From NCBI GenBank assembly GCA_036936605.1, contig JAUPFV010000004.1:94667894-94731893 (forward strand): a DNA stretch of 64,000 nucleotides. The letters are read 5' to 3'. Below, in pieces: positions 10,178 through 20,200 of the stretch. The notes below the pieces were generated by a model. The model saw only the letters and a program-made list of their open reading frames with translations, ran no database searches and was not told the DNA's origin. The translations under genes and the position numbers were made by a program. Each line of letters starts with the position of its first letter. Position 1 is the first letter of the stretch. The DNA is from Limnanthes douglasii subsp. nivea. Its lineage: Eukaryota; Streptophyta; Magnoliopsida; Brassicales; Limnanthaceae.

Positions 10178-10666
10178 AAGTTAGAATTGGTGAGCGAGCG
10201 TGTGACAGACCTCACGGACTAGCAAGATATTGTCCGCTTTGCGCTCGTAGGCGCGCACGGGTTTGCTCTTGGGTGTACTCCCAAAAGGCCTCTTGCTAGT
10301 TGAGGTGGGCTCACACTTATATACACTCTTTTATGTTCCTTGTTAGCAACGTGGGATTGGGGGTCCTTTATGGGATGAAGTTTATTCTTCACATTCCCCC
10401 TTAAACTTTATCCCAGTAATTTGCCGGAAATTCGGCGGTTAAGCCATTTATGGCTCTGATACCAAGTTAGAATTGGTGTGCGAGCGTGTGACAGACCTCA
10501 CGGGCTACCAAGATATTGTCCGCTTTGCGCTCGTGGGCGCGCACGGGTTTGCTCTTGGGTGTACTCCCAAAAGGCCTCTTGCTAGTTGAGGTGGGCTCAC
10601 ACTTATATACACTATTTTATGTTCCTTGTTAGCAATGTGGGATTGGGGGTCCTCTATGGGATGAAG
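10178..10666 (-). mobile_element. TRIM-like miniature LTR retroelement in POLD2 intron
   Basis: Two direct repeats of about 203-214 bp (10178-10391 and 10464-10666) flank only about 72 bp. Read on the minus strand, the internal part starts with TTGGTATCAGAGCC, an initiator tRNA-Met primer site directly after one repeat. It ends in AAGTTTAAGGGGGAATG, a polypurine tract directly before the other. It carries no coding capacity. This layout (LTR, PBS, PPT, LTR in under 0.5 kb) defines TRIM elements. The repeat has a TATA-like tgtatataagtg. The right repeat is abutted by the copia LTR at 10667. An identical arrangement sits at 50824-51314. Confidence 0.75.
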
Positions 10667-10667
10667 A

Positions 10668-11113
10668 GTTGAAATCTTGAGAGAAGATGACTGAATCAAG
10701 AACAAGAAAGTGTAACAATTTTATTATATTCTTTCTCTAAGTTTTTGTACATATATTTGTGACATTTATAGTCACACAAATCTGTTCAATATGTAACAGA
10801 ATTTGTTATAATTTGTTACACAATCTGTTACACCATTTACATTCTATTTGGACTTTAATAACTAACTCAGCCCACGCAAACTAACAAAAGGACTAAGCCT
10901 TTAGCCCAATACAAGTAGCTTAGGTCTTCAGTCCACGACCCGGTCCAAAACACAACCCAACATATAAAACACTTAAGACCAGCTTCACCCTTTCTTGTTC
11001 CTCCAAACCCTAGATCGAAACACCAACCTTCTCCTTCTCCAAGCCTGTCAAACCCTAGTTCAAACATCAGCCTCCTCCTTCTCCAAAACTTCCTCTTCTT
11101 CAACTATTCTGAC
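10668..11113 (-). repeat. Copia copy 1, 3' LTR
   Basis: About 446 bp, nearly identical to 15531-15976. It shares several diagnostic bases (for example acaatCtg, cagtCcac, aacaTcag) with the 3' LTR of copy 2 and not with its own 5' LTR, as expected if the whole element was duplicated after insertion. Confidence 0.8.
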
Positions 11114-12517
11114 TTCCCTCCTCAAACGAGGCGGAGGTATACCAAGACTCAGTTTGTCCCGAAGAAACAAGAACCGACTTTGAGACAAAGGCTTTGTGAG
11201 CAAGTCTGCAACTTGATCGTGAGAAGGTACGTATCGTATATCTAGTAAGCTTTGAGTTACCATATCTCGAATGAAATGTAAATCTAACTCGACATGCTTT
11301 GTTCTAGCATGAAATACAGGGTTTGAAGCAAGGGAGCTTGCTCCAAGGTTATCACACCAGATAACCGGAGCTCTGTGAAGATCAAGTCGAATTTCATGAA
11401 GAACTGACTGTAAGCAGATGAGTTCAGAGGCCAGATTTACAAGCGATTTGTATTCTGACTCTGTACTCGACCTGGAGACAATCCCCTGTTTCTTTGAAGA
11501 CCACGAAATCAAGGAGTCACCCAGAAAAATGCAATAACCACCAACCGATCGACGGTTATCCAACGAAGCAGCCCAATCGGCACCAGTAAAGCCTGCAAGC
11601 TGATGAATGTCGCTTGGTTTGATGTGGAGTCCCATCGTCTGAGTACCAGATAAGTATCGTAGAACTCGTCTTACACATTGTAGATGAACTTTAGTAGGAC
11701 TTTGTTGAAACTGACTGAGTTTGTTAATAGCAAACGCAATGTCAGGTCGAGTGTGCAGTAGGTACTGTAACGATCCTAATAAGCTTTTGTACCTTGTAGG
11801 GTTCTGAAGTAATTCGCCATCAGTTTTGGAGAGTGGTGGAGTCACCTTCATTGGAGTTGCGCAGGATTTAGCATTGGACAAGCCCTCTTTTAACAGTAAG
11901 TCTTTTATATACTGTGTTTGAGTCAAGTAGAGACCAGAGTCATCTCTGTGAGCTTCAATACCCAGAACCAGCCTTAGAGATCCCATATCTTTTAGAGCAA
12001 ATTCAGAATTTAGCTTCTGAATAAACTTAGAAACATAGGAAGGACTGTTACCAGTAACAATTATGTCATCTACATAGACCATATCACTGACAAAGATGCC
12101 TTTAGACCGTAGAAAGAACATAGAGTAGTCAGCCCTTGAATTTTGAAAGCCCCATAAGATCAGTGTATCCTTGAGCTTGGAATACCAAGATCGTGGTGCC
12201 TGTTTCAGTCCATACAGTGCCTTGTTTATCTTGTATACGTGATTAGGATACTTAGGATCAACAAAACCTTGAGGTTGTACCATGTACACCTGTTCTTTGA
12301 GATGACCATTCAAGAAGGCATTATTTATATCAAGTTTCCTGATGACCCAGTCTCTAGATACAGCAATAGTGAGAACTAACCTTATCGTAGAAGCTTTAAT
12401 CACTGGAGAGAAAGTCTCATTGAAATCAACCCCAGGCTGTTGATGAAAGCACTTAGCTACAAGTCTATCTTTGTAGCGTTGAACAGACCCTTCTGGGTTG
12501 TATTTGACCTTATACAC
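11060..12517 (-). pseudogene. Copia copy 1 RT-RNase H part of pol
   Basis: A 485-residue frame beginning inside the RT. It has YNPEGSVQRYK, FSPV, LDINNAFLNGHL and the catalytic YVDD (about 12065-12078), then the copia RNase H with DWAASLDNRRSVGGYC, SRSSTESEY and the terminal KHVELDLHFIRD and DLLTK motifs. It copies element RNA into DNA. The N-terminal join to the upstream frame is broken by one extra C in a C-run at 12527-12531 (five C here, four in copy 2). The frame runs through the purine tract about 50 nt into the 3' LTR before stopping. Confidence 0.8.
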
Positions 12518-13526
12518 CCATCTGTACCCCCACCAGACTCATGTTACTGTTGTGGGGAACAAGAGACCATGTATAATTGTTCATCAATGGATCATATTCA
12601 CATTTCATGGCCTGAACCCATTGAGGACACTGAACAGCCTCTGAAAACTTTGTAGGTTCTTTAACAGTAATAGTAGATGTAATAGTAGTTCCTGAGTAAA
12701 TGTGCTTAGGTTTTGAAATACCATCTTTAGCTCTAGTGGTCATAGGATGTCTGTTAGGTAGAGTTTGAGAGGTAGTTTGATTGTTAATTTTGTCAAAAGG
12801 AAGTTCAATAAATAACTCACCAGGTTTTGATGATTGTGTTTCAGGTAATGTGCTGGGCAAGGAGTTTTGAGCAGCTGTGGGATCTTGGGAATCAGTTTGG
12901 GCTTGTGAAGAGGTGCTAAATCTATCAGGTGAGTTACCACAAGGTGCATAATGATTTGTTGTGTTGGTCTGATTTGATTGTAAAGAATGGTTAGTGTTTA
13001 GGTGTTGAAAACTATTGATATTTTGTGGTGTAGAACTCTCATTTGGCATATATAGATTAGGAAACTTAGGCAGCCATGAGACTCTAGAAACAGACATAGA
13101 GGACTTAGTGTTTAGGAAACCAGACATACATGGGAACTCATCTTCATTAAAGATGACATTCCTTGACACACAAACTCTCCTACTAGGACTGAGACACTTA
13201 TACCCTTTGTGTACTCCACTATACCCTAAAAAGACACACTTGACTGAGTGAAATTGGAACTTATTTGTTTGATAGGGCCTAAGACATGGAAAGCAAGTGC
13301 ACCCAAAGATTTTTAGAAACATGTAGTCAGGTTTAGAACCAAAGAGCTGTTCAAAAGGAGACTTATCTTTTAGAGTGAGTGTAGGTAACCTGTTAATCAA
13401 GAACACAGCAGTGTGAAAAGCCTCTGGCCAGAACTTGTGAGGAAGACCTGACTGAGCTAGAAGGGTCAGACCAGTCTCAGTGACATGTCTGTGCTTCCTT
13501 TCTGCTCTACCATTTTGAGCAGAAGT
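12510..13526 (-). pseudogene. Copia copy 1 integrase C-terminus and RT start
   Basis: Downstream of the stop at 13527 the frame continues TSAQNGRAERKHRH, WPEAFHTAVFLINRLPT and the integrase C-terminal (GKGY-like) region CVFLGYSGVHKGYKCL. A Ser/Thr/Asn/Gln-rich spacer follows, then the RT start (EAVQCPQWVQAMKCEY). It ends at the C-run frameshift. Confidence 0.75.
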
Positions 13527-14759
13527 TTAAGGACAGGATGTCCTGAGCTGGATCCCTGATTCTTTAGCCAAGGATAGAAAGGACCTGAACTCACCACCCC
13601 AATCAGACTGAAACACTTTAATCTTTTTATCAAACTGATTTTCAACTAGAGTCTTAAACTCTTTAAACACAGTTACAACCTCACTTTTTAGTTTAAGAGG
13701 ATATAGCCATGTGAACCTACTGTAATCATCTACAAACAATATGTAGAATTTATAACCATAATTAGATAGAACAGGGGCAGGTCCCCACAAGTCAGAGTGA
13801 ATCAAATCTAAGACACTAGAAGAATGTGAGACTGAATTAGAAAATGGTAAGGAATGAGACTTGCCTAATTGACAATCATCACAGAAAAACTTTTCATTGC
13901 TAGCAATAGTAGGAAGATTACAACTTTTCATCACAATAGACAAGACACGTTTAGAAGGATGGCCCAGTTTTTTATGCCACCCAACCTTTAGGGAATCAGA
14001 AGTATTAGTAAGAACAGACACGTGAGAAACAGATGAATTTGACTTAGGAAAGGCTGTCTTAGTAGTCCTAGAAATAGAAGAGTCTTCCAACTTATAAAGC
14101 CCATTTTCAACTCTCCCTTTAAGTAGAATCATCCCGGTTGTCTTGTCCTTCACAAAACATTCAGAACTGTGAAACTCAATAAAAATATCATTATGAAGAG
14201 TTAATTGAGAAACATATACTAGGTTTTTGTTGATATAGGGAACATGCAACACACTGTTTAGGAGGATTTGTTTGTTGGTTTTAGTAGATAGGCAAGTCTT
14301 ACCTAAGTTTTGAATGTTCAGTTTACTACCATTACCTACTATCATTGTTTTATTACCTATGTACTGTGTTTTTTGGTTCAACATCTTGGCTGAGTTGGTG
14401 ACATGGTGGCTAGCACCACTGTTAACATACCAACTTTCATCACCATTCCCTAACTCTTGTGAGACTGTCATCACACTTTGATCCTGGTCAGCTCTCTGTT
14501 GATCAGTTGGTATTTGTCCCATCACATTAGGGTCATCTCTAAAATAGCAATAAGCAGCCCCATGACCAAACTTGCCACATATTTGACAAGTAGGTTTGTT
14601 GTTAGAGTAGTTGAACCTACCACATATGCCTCTGTAAGGGCCTCTACCCCTGTAATTGTTCGAGTAGTTTGAGGAAAACCTCCCTCTAGAACCTCTCCCT
14701 TGACCTTTATTTCCATACCTTGAATTGGAACCATAGTTGCTGCTGCCAGAAGACTTAGT
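13527..14759 (-). pseudogene. Copia copy 1 protease and integrase core
   Basis: A zinc knuckle (CQICGKFGHGAAYC, about 14560-14600) lies at the gag end. The protease active-site block then reads WYVNSGASHHVT: the catalytic Asp of D-S-G is Asn (AAC, 14421-14423). The integrase follows with its zinc motif (HKKLGHPS...CDDCQLGKSHSLPF) and core residues (HSDLWGP, FVDDYSRFTW, FQSDWGGEF). A TAA at 13527-13529 interrupts the conserved CP-x-TSAQNG block. The Asn change and this stop are both present in copy 2. Confidence 0.8.
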
Positions 14760-15506
14760 TTATGGCTTGTTAACAGCAGTGAGATTCAAGTTAGCCATGA
14801 CAACTTGAATTTTCCCTAGTTGTTCAAGTCTGCTTTCGTAAGTAAGGAGTGTAGCTTGTAAATCAAGCCAATTTTGTACCTCTTTGTCACCTAGATGGAC
14901 TGCAATAGGAGTGTACTCACTGTCAAGACCTGCCAATACCTGTGAAACCAAATCATTTAGTGAAATAGGCGAACCAGCTAGAGCCAGACTATCAGCAATG
15001 TGTTTCATCTTGGCTAAGTACTCCTCCATTGAGCTAGTTCATTTCCTAGTTCTTTGAAATTCATCTTTAAAGAAAGTTACTCTGGACTTCGTTTGAGAGC
15101 CAGATAGCCTTACCACAGCATCCCACAGTCCTTTGGAGGACTCCTCCTCCATCACCTGAGATGCAACTTCAGCACTCATGGTGCTGTACAACCAGCCTAA
15201 CAGCAACTGGTCCTTAACATTCCAGTTGTCATACTCAGCATTATCAACTAGAGAACCATCTGGTCCAACTATACACTTGGGAGGGCAAGGTTTCTCACCA
15301 CTTATGAAACCTCCCAGCTTGTTGCCTCTAATTATAGGCAACACCATAGTCTTCCATAGAAGAAAGTTGTTTATGTCCAACCTGAGACTAGTAAAGGCAT
15401 TCATCTGATTCAAGCTGTTGTTTTTGTTTGTCAACAGGTGGTCCATTGAAGACGTAACCTGCTCAGCAGATCCTGAGCTGAAGCATGGTGAGTCAGTCCC
15501 TGCCAT
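14760..15506 (-). pseudogene. Copia copy 1 gag
   Basis: I start at the ATG at 15506 (MAGTDSPCFSSGS), just inside the primer site. The UBN2/gag-type core follows: LDINNFLLWKTMVLPIIRGNKLGG, WNVKDQLLLGWLYSTMS, GLWDAVVRLSGSQTKSRVTFFK. A TGA at 15039-15041 (Gly codon in copy 2) interrupts it. After the stop comes MEEYLAKMKHIADSLALAGS...LVSQVLAGLDSEYTPIAVHL, then a TAA at 14760-14762 that is also present in copy 2. Confidence 0.8.
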
Positions 15507-15515
15507 TGAAGGATC

Positions 15516-15531
15516 CTGCTCTGATACCAAG
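15516..15531 (-). other. Copia copy 1 primer-binding site
   Basis: Minus-strand TTGGTATCAGAGCAGG immediately follows the 5' LTR. It is complementary in type to the 3' end of initiator tRNA-Met, the usual plant copia primer. Confidence 0.8.
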
Positions 15532-15976
15532 TTGAAATCTTGAGAGAAGATGACTGAATCAAGAAGAAGAAAGTGTAACAATTTTATTATATTCTTTCTC
15601 TAAGTTTTTGTACATATATTTGTGACATTTATAGTCACACAAATCTGTTCAATATGTAACAGAATTTGTTATAATTTGTTACACAATTTGTTACACCATT
15701 TACATTCTATTTGGACTTTAATAACTAACTCAGCCCACTCAAACTAACAAGAGGACTAAGCCTTTAGCCCAATACAAGTAGCTTAGGTCTTCAGTTCACG
15801 ACCCGGTCCAAAACACAGCCCAACATATAAAACACTTAAGACCAGCTTCACCCTTTCTTGTTCCTCCAAACCCTAGATCGAAACACCAGTCTTCTCCTTC
15901 TCCAAGCCTGTCAAACCCTAGTTCAAACAGCAGCCTCCTCCTTCTCCAAAACTGCCTCTTCTTCAACTATTCTGAC
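15531..15976 (-). repeat. Copia copy 1, 5' LTR
   Basis: About 446 bp, from the primer site to the junction with POLD2 intron sequence (tttatatatatgcg). It matches the 5' LTR of copy 2 (56177-56622) most closely. Confidence 0.8.
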
Positions 15977-16027
15977 TTTATATATATGCGAAAATGTAAA
16001 TATGTTTCAAGTACGTAGAATTTTAAC

Positions 16028-16099
16028 CTTGTAAGGTAGCGAAAAGTTTGCTGCGTCATTCAGTCCAGGCATGATGTCAAAGGAAATGCCAGCTGCAAT
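16028..16099 (-). pseudogene. POLD2: POLD2 copy 1 exon (DIMPG)
   Basis: 72 nt bounded by TTTAG and GTTAAA. It encodes IAAGISFDIMPGLNDAANFS and LPYK. DIMPG-x-NDPAN is the conserved phosphoesterase-fold block. The last codons read TAC AAG here and TAA CAG in copy 2. Confidence 0.85.
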
Positions 16100-16450
16100 C
16101 TAAAGATGAAGACGACTGTTAAGCAGGTTAACCAAAACAAATAAATAGTGGTGGTAAAATCCTGAAATACGGGTCAAGTCCATGAGCGGGTCAATTTGGC
16201 CGTGTACTACTGAACTGAATCTCTTTTGAAGTTATAAAGTTTGAAAAAAAAAACACAGGTTGAATCAAGATCAAATCTGGATAACCAGGCCGGTTTCGGG
16301 TTCTACAAATTAAAACCGGATTTGGATCTAGAATTACATACACACATAGGTCCAAAATTCGGGTCGGGTTCAGGTCTGAAGGACTATTATTTACTACAAA
16401 CAAACATTTGTTCAACAATTGCCACTCCTACAAAAGGACACAAAGAAACA
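16100..16450. other. POLD2 intron with CGGGT-rich degenerate repeat
   Basis: The intron contains a stretch of ccggtttcgggttc / attcgggtcgggttcagg motifs (16170-16390), a composition common in plant dispersed repeats. The same sequence is in copy 2 (56816-57030). I found no coding signal. Confidence 0.4.
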
Positions 16451-16452
16451 AC

Positions 16453-16521
16453 CTGAGTAAGCATTATATCCAGCTCTTTGATGGGATCAAACAGCTTCGA
16501 CTGATCTTTTGAAGCCAGATT
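16453..16521 (-). pseudogene. POLD2: POLD2 copy 1 exon (KELDIMLTQ), acceptor lost
   Basis: 69 nt encoding NLASKDQSKLFDPIKELDIM and LTQ, followed by a GT donor. The preceding bases are gctat where copy 2 has gctag, so the AG acceptor is mutated. Correct splicing into this exon is not expected. Confidence 0.85.
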
Positions 16522-16610
16522 ATAGCACAAACAACATCAAAGGAGTAAACTTCAAATTATGTTGAAATGTTAATAATACGTCAAAGCCCACTGAAATGGA
16601 AATGCAATAC

Positions 16611-16685
16611 TAGAATTGAAGGTGGAACTTCAATGGAATTACCAGCAATTACAACATGAACTATTCGTGCTGCAAGACCTTGTTC
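16611..16685 (-). pseudogene. POLD2: POLD2 copy 1 exon (VVIAGNS), acceptor lost
   Basis: 75 nt encoding EQGLAARIVHVVIAGNSIEV and PPSIL, followed by gtattg. The preceding bases are catccg where copy 2 has catcag: the AG acceptor is gone. The gypsy element lies 39 bases upstream of this exon in the intron. Confidence 0.85.
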
Positions 16686-16729
16686 CGGATGAATTAATAT
16701 CGTGGAATGAGGACAACAAGATTGATAAG

Positions 16730-17245
16730 TGATGTAGTTGCACAAGCCCATGACTATATGGCCATTTTGGACAAACGGAAACAGGTTTTATTTGGGGCCC
16801 AGATATCAGAATTAGGCGATGCGACCACTCAAATCGAACGCGTCGAGAAGCCCAACAATTTTCGAAAGCATCACAAAGTGATGAAGTCCAGGCCCTAAAT
16901 TTAGTTGTTTAAACCCTCGTTTTGCTGTTTTAGTAAATTTTCTACATTTTCCTATTTTATTTAGATTTTATTAAAATACTTAACCAGCTCCAATCGCTTT
17001 GAAATTGGGCTGGGCTTTATTTTATTGCATAAGAAAAAAAGCTGTAATTTTGGGCTAGGGTTTCGAGCACTTCTATAAAAGGCTCTCAAACCCTAGTTTT
17101 GCCTCAGACTTTTTTTAATACAATTTTGATTTTTTTTAAAGTCTCCTTTAATCTAACCTAGGGTTAGAACTATCCATCGGTTGTTTTGTCTTCTTCCTAT
17201 TGATTTCTACAGCCGATAACTGTGTTTCAAAACCAGTCGCCACCA
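16730..17245 (+). repeat. Gypsy copy 1, 5' LTR
   Basis: 516 bp, TG...CA ends. A TATA box (tataaaa, 17074-17080) lies in the cagcacttctataaaaggctc context. The left third still reads as an open frame (VVAQAHDYMAILDKRKQ...MKSRP) because pol of this family extends into the 3' LTR. Confidence 0.9.
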
Positions 17246-17246
17246 T

Positions 17247-17262
17247 ATTGGTATCGGATTCA
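17247..17262 (+). other. Gypsy copy 1 primer-binding site
   Basis: ATTGGTATCGGATTCA starts two bases after the 5' LTR. Copy 2 has ATTGGTATCAGATTCA. It resembles the initiator tRNA-Met primer site, with one transition in copy 1. Confidence 0.65.
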
Positions 17263-17290
17263 GAGTTCCTACGGCGTGAGTAACGACGGT

Positions 17291-20200
17291 ATGCCGCCAA
17301 AGCGATCTTTTCGGGGGAAGTCCACTATTCCGATCACTGAATCGGTCGACCGTGATGAATTCGGTCAATTCCAATCCCAGGTTGGTGAACAGATGCACTC
17401 GTTGGGAAATCATTTGAGAGACGTACAAGAAGCACTACACAGGCTGTTGAACAACCAAACCAACGGCTTTCGAGCTCCAGGTTCGAGCAACCAGCCGTCG
17501 GGATCTGAGAGAGAGATCGGCCGCGAGCAGAATCCGTTTGCTCCTCGGCGAGAACAAGTTAGGGGTCAATACTCACCACAAGAATGCCGTGACCAAGTCT
17601 TTGAGCAGCCGCCACCGAGAGATTCTGATCTGAACGCCAACAACCGGTAGGAATCTGGATTCAGATTGGAGATCCCATAGTTCCAAGGGGGTCTTGCACC
17701 GGAGGAGTTTTTAGATTGGATCGCCTCAGTTGAAGAAGTTCTTGATTTCAAGGAGGTTCTGGATGCAAAGCGGGTACAGTTGGCTACAACTAAGTTCCGA
17801 GGCCGAGCTGCATCCTGGTGGCTACAGCTCAAGCAGACCAGATCAAGGCACGGTAAGCCAAAAATAACAACTTGGGCTAAGTTTGTGAAGCACATGAGGG
17901 CTGCGTTTTTGCCTTACAACTATAACCGCATAACGTATCAGCAGTCCCAAAACCTTAAACAAGGGTCAAAGACTGTTGATGAGTACACTAACAATTTTTT
18001 CAAGCTACAAAACCGTGTATATATTACTGATTCAGCAGATCAACTAGTATCTCGTTATATAGGACGGATGCGACAACAGTTTCAGGACCAGCTGAATATG
18101 TTCGACCCTGTGAATATGTCTGAAGCACATCAGCGCGCACTGCACCTGGATAAAGCCCTTTCACGAAGGCCTTATGGAGGAGACACTGCTAGACCAAATC
18201 CATTGACATTCCTCAAAAGGACGGTTCCAAGCCCTAACCCAGGAGTGCCAACTGCTTCTCCTATGCGCACAGGTGCTAATTTGCAGGACCATAGTCGCAC
18301 AGTTACTTCCTCACAGGTCCGGTGCTACCATTGTCATGAACTAGGTCACGTTGCTTTACAGTGTCCAACATTACGACAACAACCACAACACCCGAGGGGT
18401 CTGTTCGCTGACACTGCTGATTTTTCCCTGGAGGGCGAGCCGCGGTTTGATGAAGAACCAGAGGATGTTGTTGATGAGGTTCCAGAGGACCAGGTTACAG
18501 GAGGAGATATTGGTCAGGCATTGGTTCTAAGGCGTATCTGCTTGACGCCGAAAGCCAAAAGTGATGGGGATGATTGGCTACAGAACAATATTTTCCAATC
18601 GACTTGTACTATTGGGGGAAAGGTATGCAAATTCGTTATTGATTCAGGGAGCTGCAAAAATGTTATCTCTGAAGAAGTTGTCCAGAAACTGGCCCTGAAA
18701 ACAGAAGACCACCCAAACCCCTACAAGCTTGCCTGGTTAAAGAAAGGTAGTGAGGTAAGTATCTCTAGAAGATGTCTGGTATCTTTCTCTGTTGGTAACT
18801 ATAGGGATAAAGCTTGGTGCGATGTCATTGGGATGGATGCGTGTCACTTGTTGCTAGGCCGACCCTGGCAATATGATAGAAGTGTCACATATGATGGTAG
18901 GAGGAACCGCTACAGTTTTATATGGAATAATGTCAGGTTCATATTAACACCAACTAGAGAGGTTTCTCCAAAACCTGCCCTTGCAGTATCAAAGGAGTTG
19001 GGTAAGAACATTCTAGCTCGAAAGGCGTTTATAGAGCATGCTCATGAAACAGGGATTGTCTATCTTTTGGTGGTTAAATTATTTAGTACTGATCCATTTT
19101 CTGGTATACCTGAGCGAGTTCGGCCGCTTTTAGCAGAATTCTCTGTTGTCTTTCCCGATACTTTACCTACAGGTCTTCCTCCATTGAGAGATATCCAACA
19201 CCAGATTGACCTTGTACCGGGTGCTAGTCTACCAAACCGACCGCATTATCGGATGAGCCCAAAAGAGCATAAAGAGCTCCGCATACAGGTGGGGGAAATG
19301 TTAACGAAAGACCACATCCGGGAGAGTCTTAGTCCTTGTGCGGTTCCTGCACTATTAACACAAAAGAAGGATGGCTCAATGAGAATATGTGTGGATAGCC
19401 GGGCTATCAACAAAATTACAGTCAGGTATCGGTTTCCTATTCCTCGCCTTGATGATTTACTGGATCAATTGAATGGTGCTACTGTGTTTACCAAGCTGGA
19501 TTTGAAAAGCGGATACCACCAGATTCGTATTCGTATGGGGGATGAGTGGAAAACAACCTTCAAGACCCGAGAAGGTCTGTTTGAATGGATGGTAATACCA
19601 TTCGGTCTTTCTAACGCTCCTAGCACGTTCATGCGGGTTATGAACCAGGTATTTTGCCCATTCATCGGAAAATTTCTTGTTGTGTACTTTGATGATATTC
19701 TTATTTATAGTACCACGGAAGAGCTGCATCTCCAGCACTTACGCGAGGTGTTGGCTGTTTTGAGGCGAGAGAAGTTTTATGGAGGACTCGATAAGTGTTG
19801 TTTTATGACAGATTCGGTCGTCTTCCTGGGGTATGTTGTTTCAAAAGATGGGCTTTCAGTGGATCAGTCGAAAGTAGAAGCCGTGCGAGACTGGCCTATT
19901 CCTACTTCCATCACTGAAGTCCGCTCTTTTAACGGATTGGTCTCCTTTTACAGACGGTTCATACATAACTTCAGCACTGTTATGGCTCCCATTACAGAGT
20001 GTATGAAGGGCAAGACATTCTGCTGGACCCCTGAAGCAGCTAAAGCGTTTGAGGAAATCAAGGTAAGACTGACCACTGCACCAATTCTGGTTTTACCTGA
20101 CTTTTCTACAGGATTTGAACTGCATTGTGATGCGTCCGGATTGGGCATTGGCGCTGTACTCAGCCAACGAGGTCGTCCTGTAGCATACTTCATCGAAACG

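Larger units (their letters stand above)
10668..15976 (-). mobile_element. Ty1/copia LTR retrotransposon, copy 1
   Basis: A 5.3-kb element on the minus strand with ~446-bp LTRs at 15531-15976 (5') and 10668-11113 (3'). The primer site TTGGTATCAGAGCAGG lies directly inside the 5' LTR, and the purine tract GAGGAGGGAA directly inside the 3' LTR. Coding order is gag, protease, integrase, RT, RNase H, the copia order. It sits in a POLD2 intron, adjoining the TRIM. The LTRs differ at roughly ten positions. No clean 5-bp target duplication is visible, perhaps because the insertion is at the TRIM edge. It is inactive: see the coding entries for its breaks. Confidence 0.85.

Noticed and set aside
19457..19738. 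Minus-strand frames inside gypsy pol (also at 60104-60385)
   Set aside because: They are shadows of the RT coding sequence and lack any domain.
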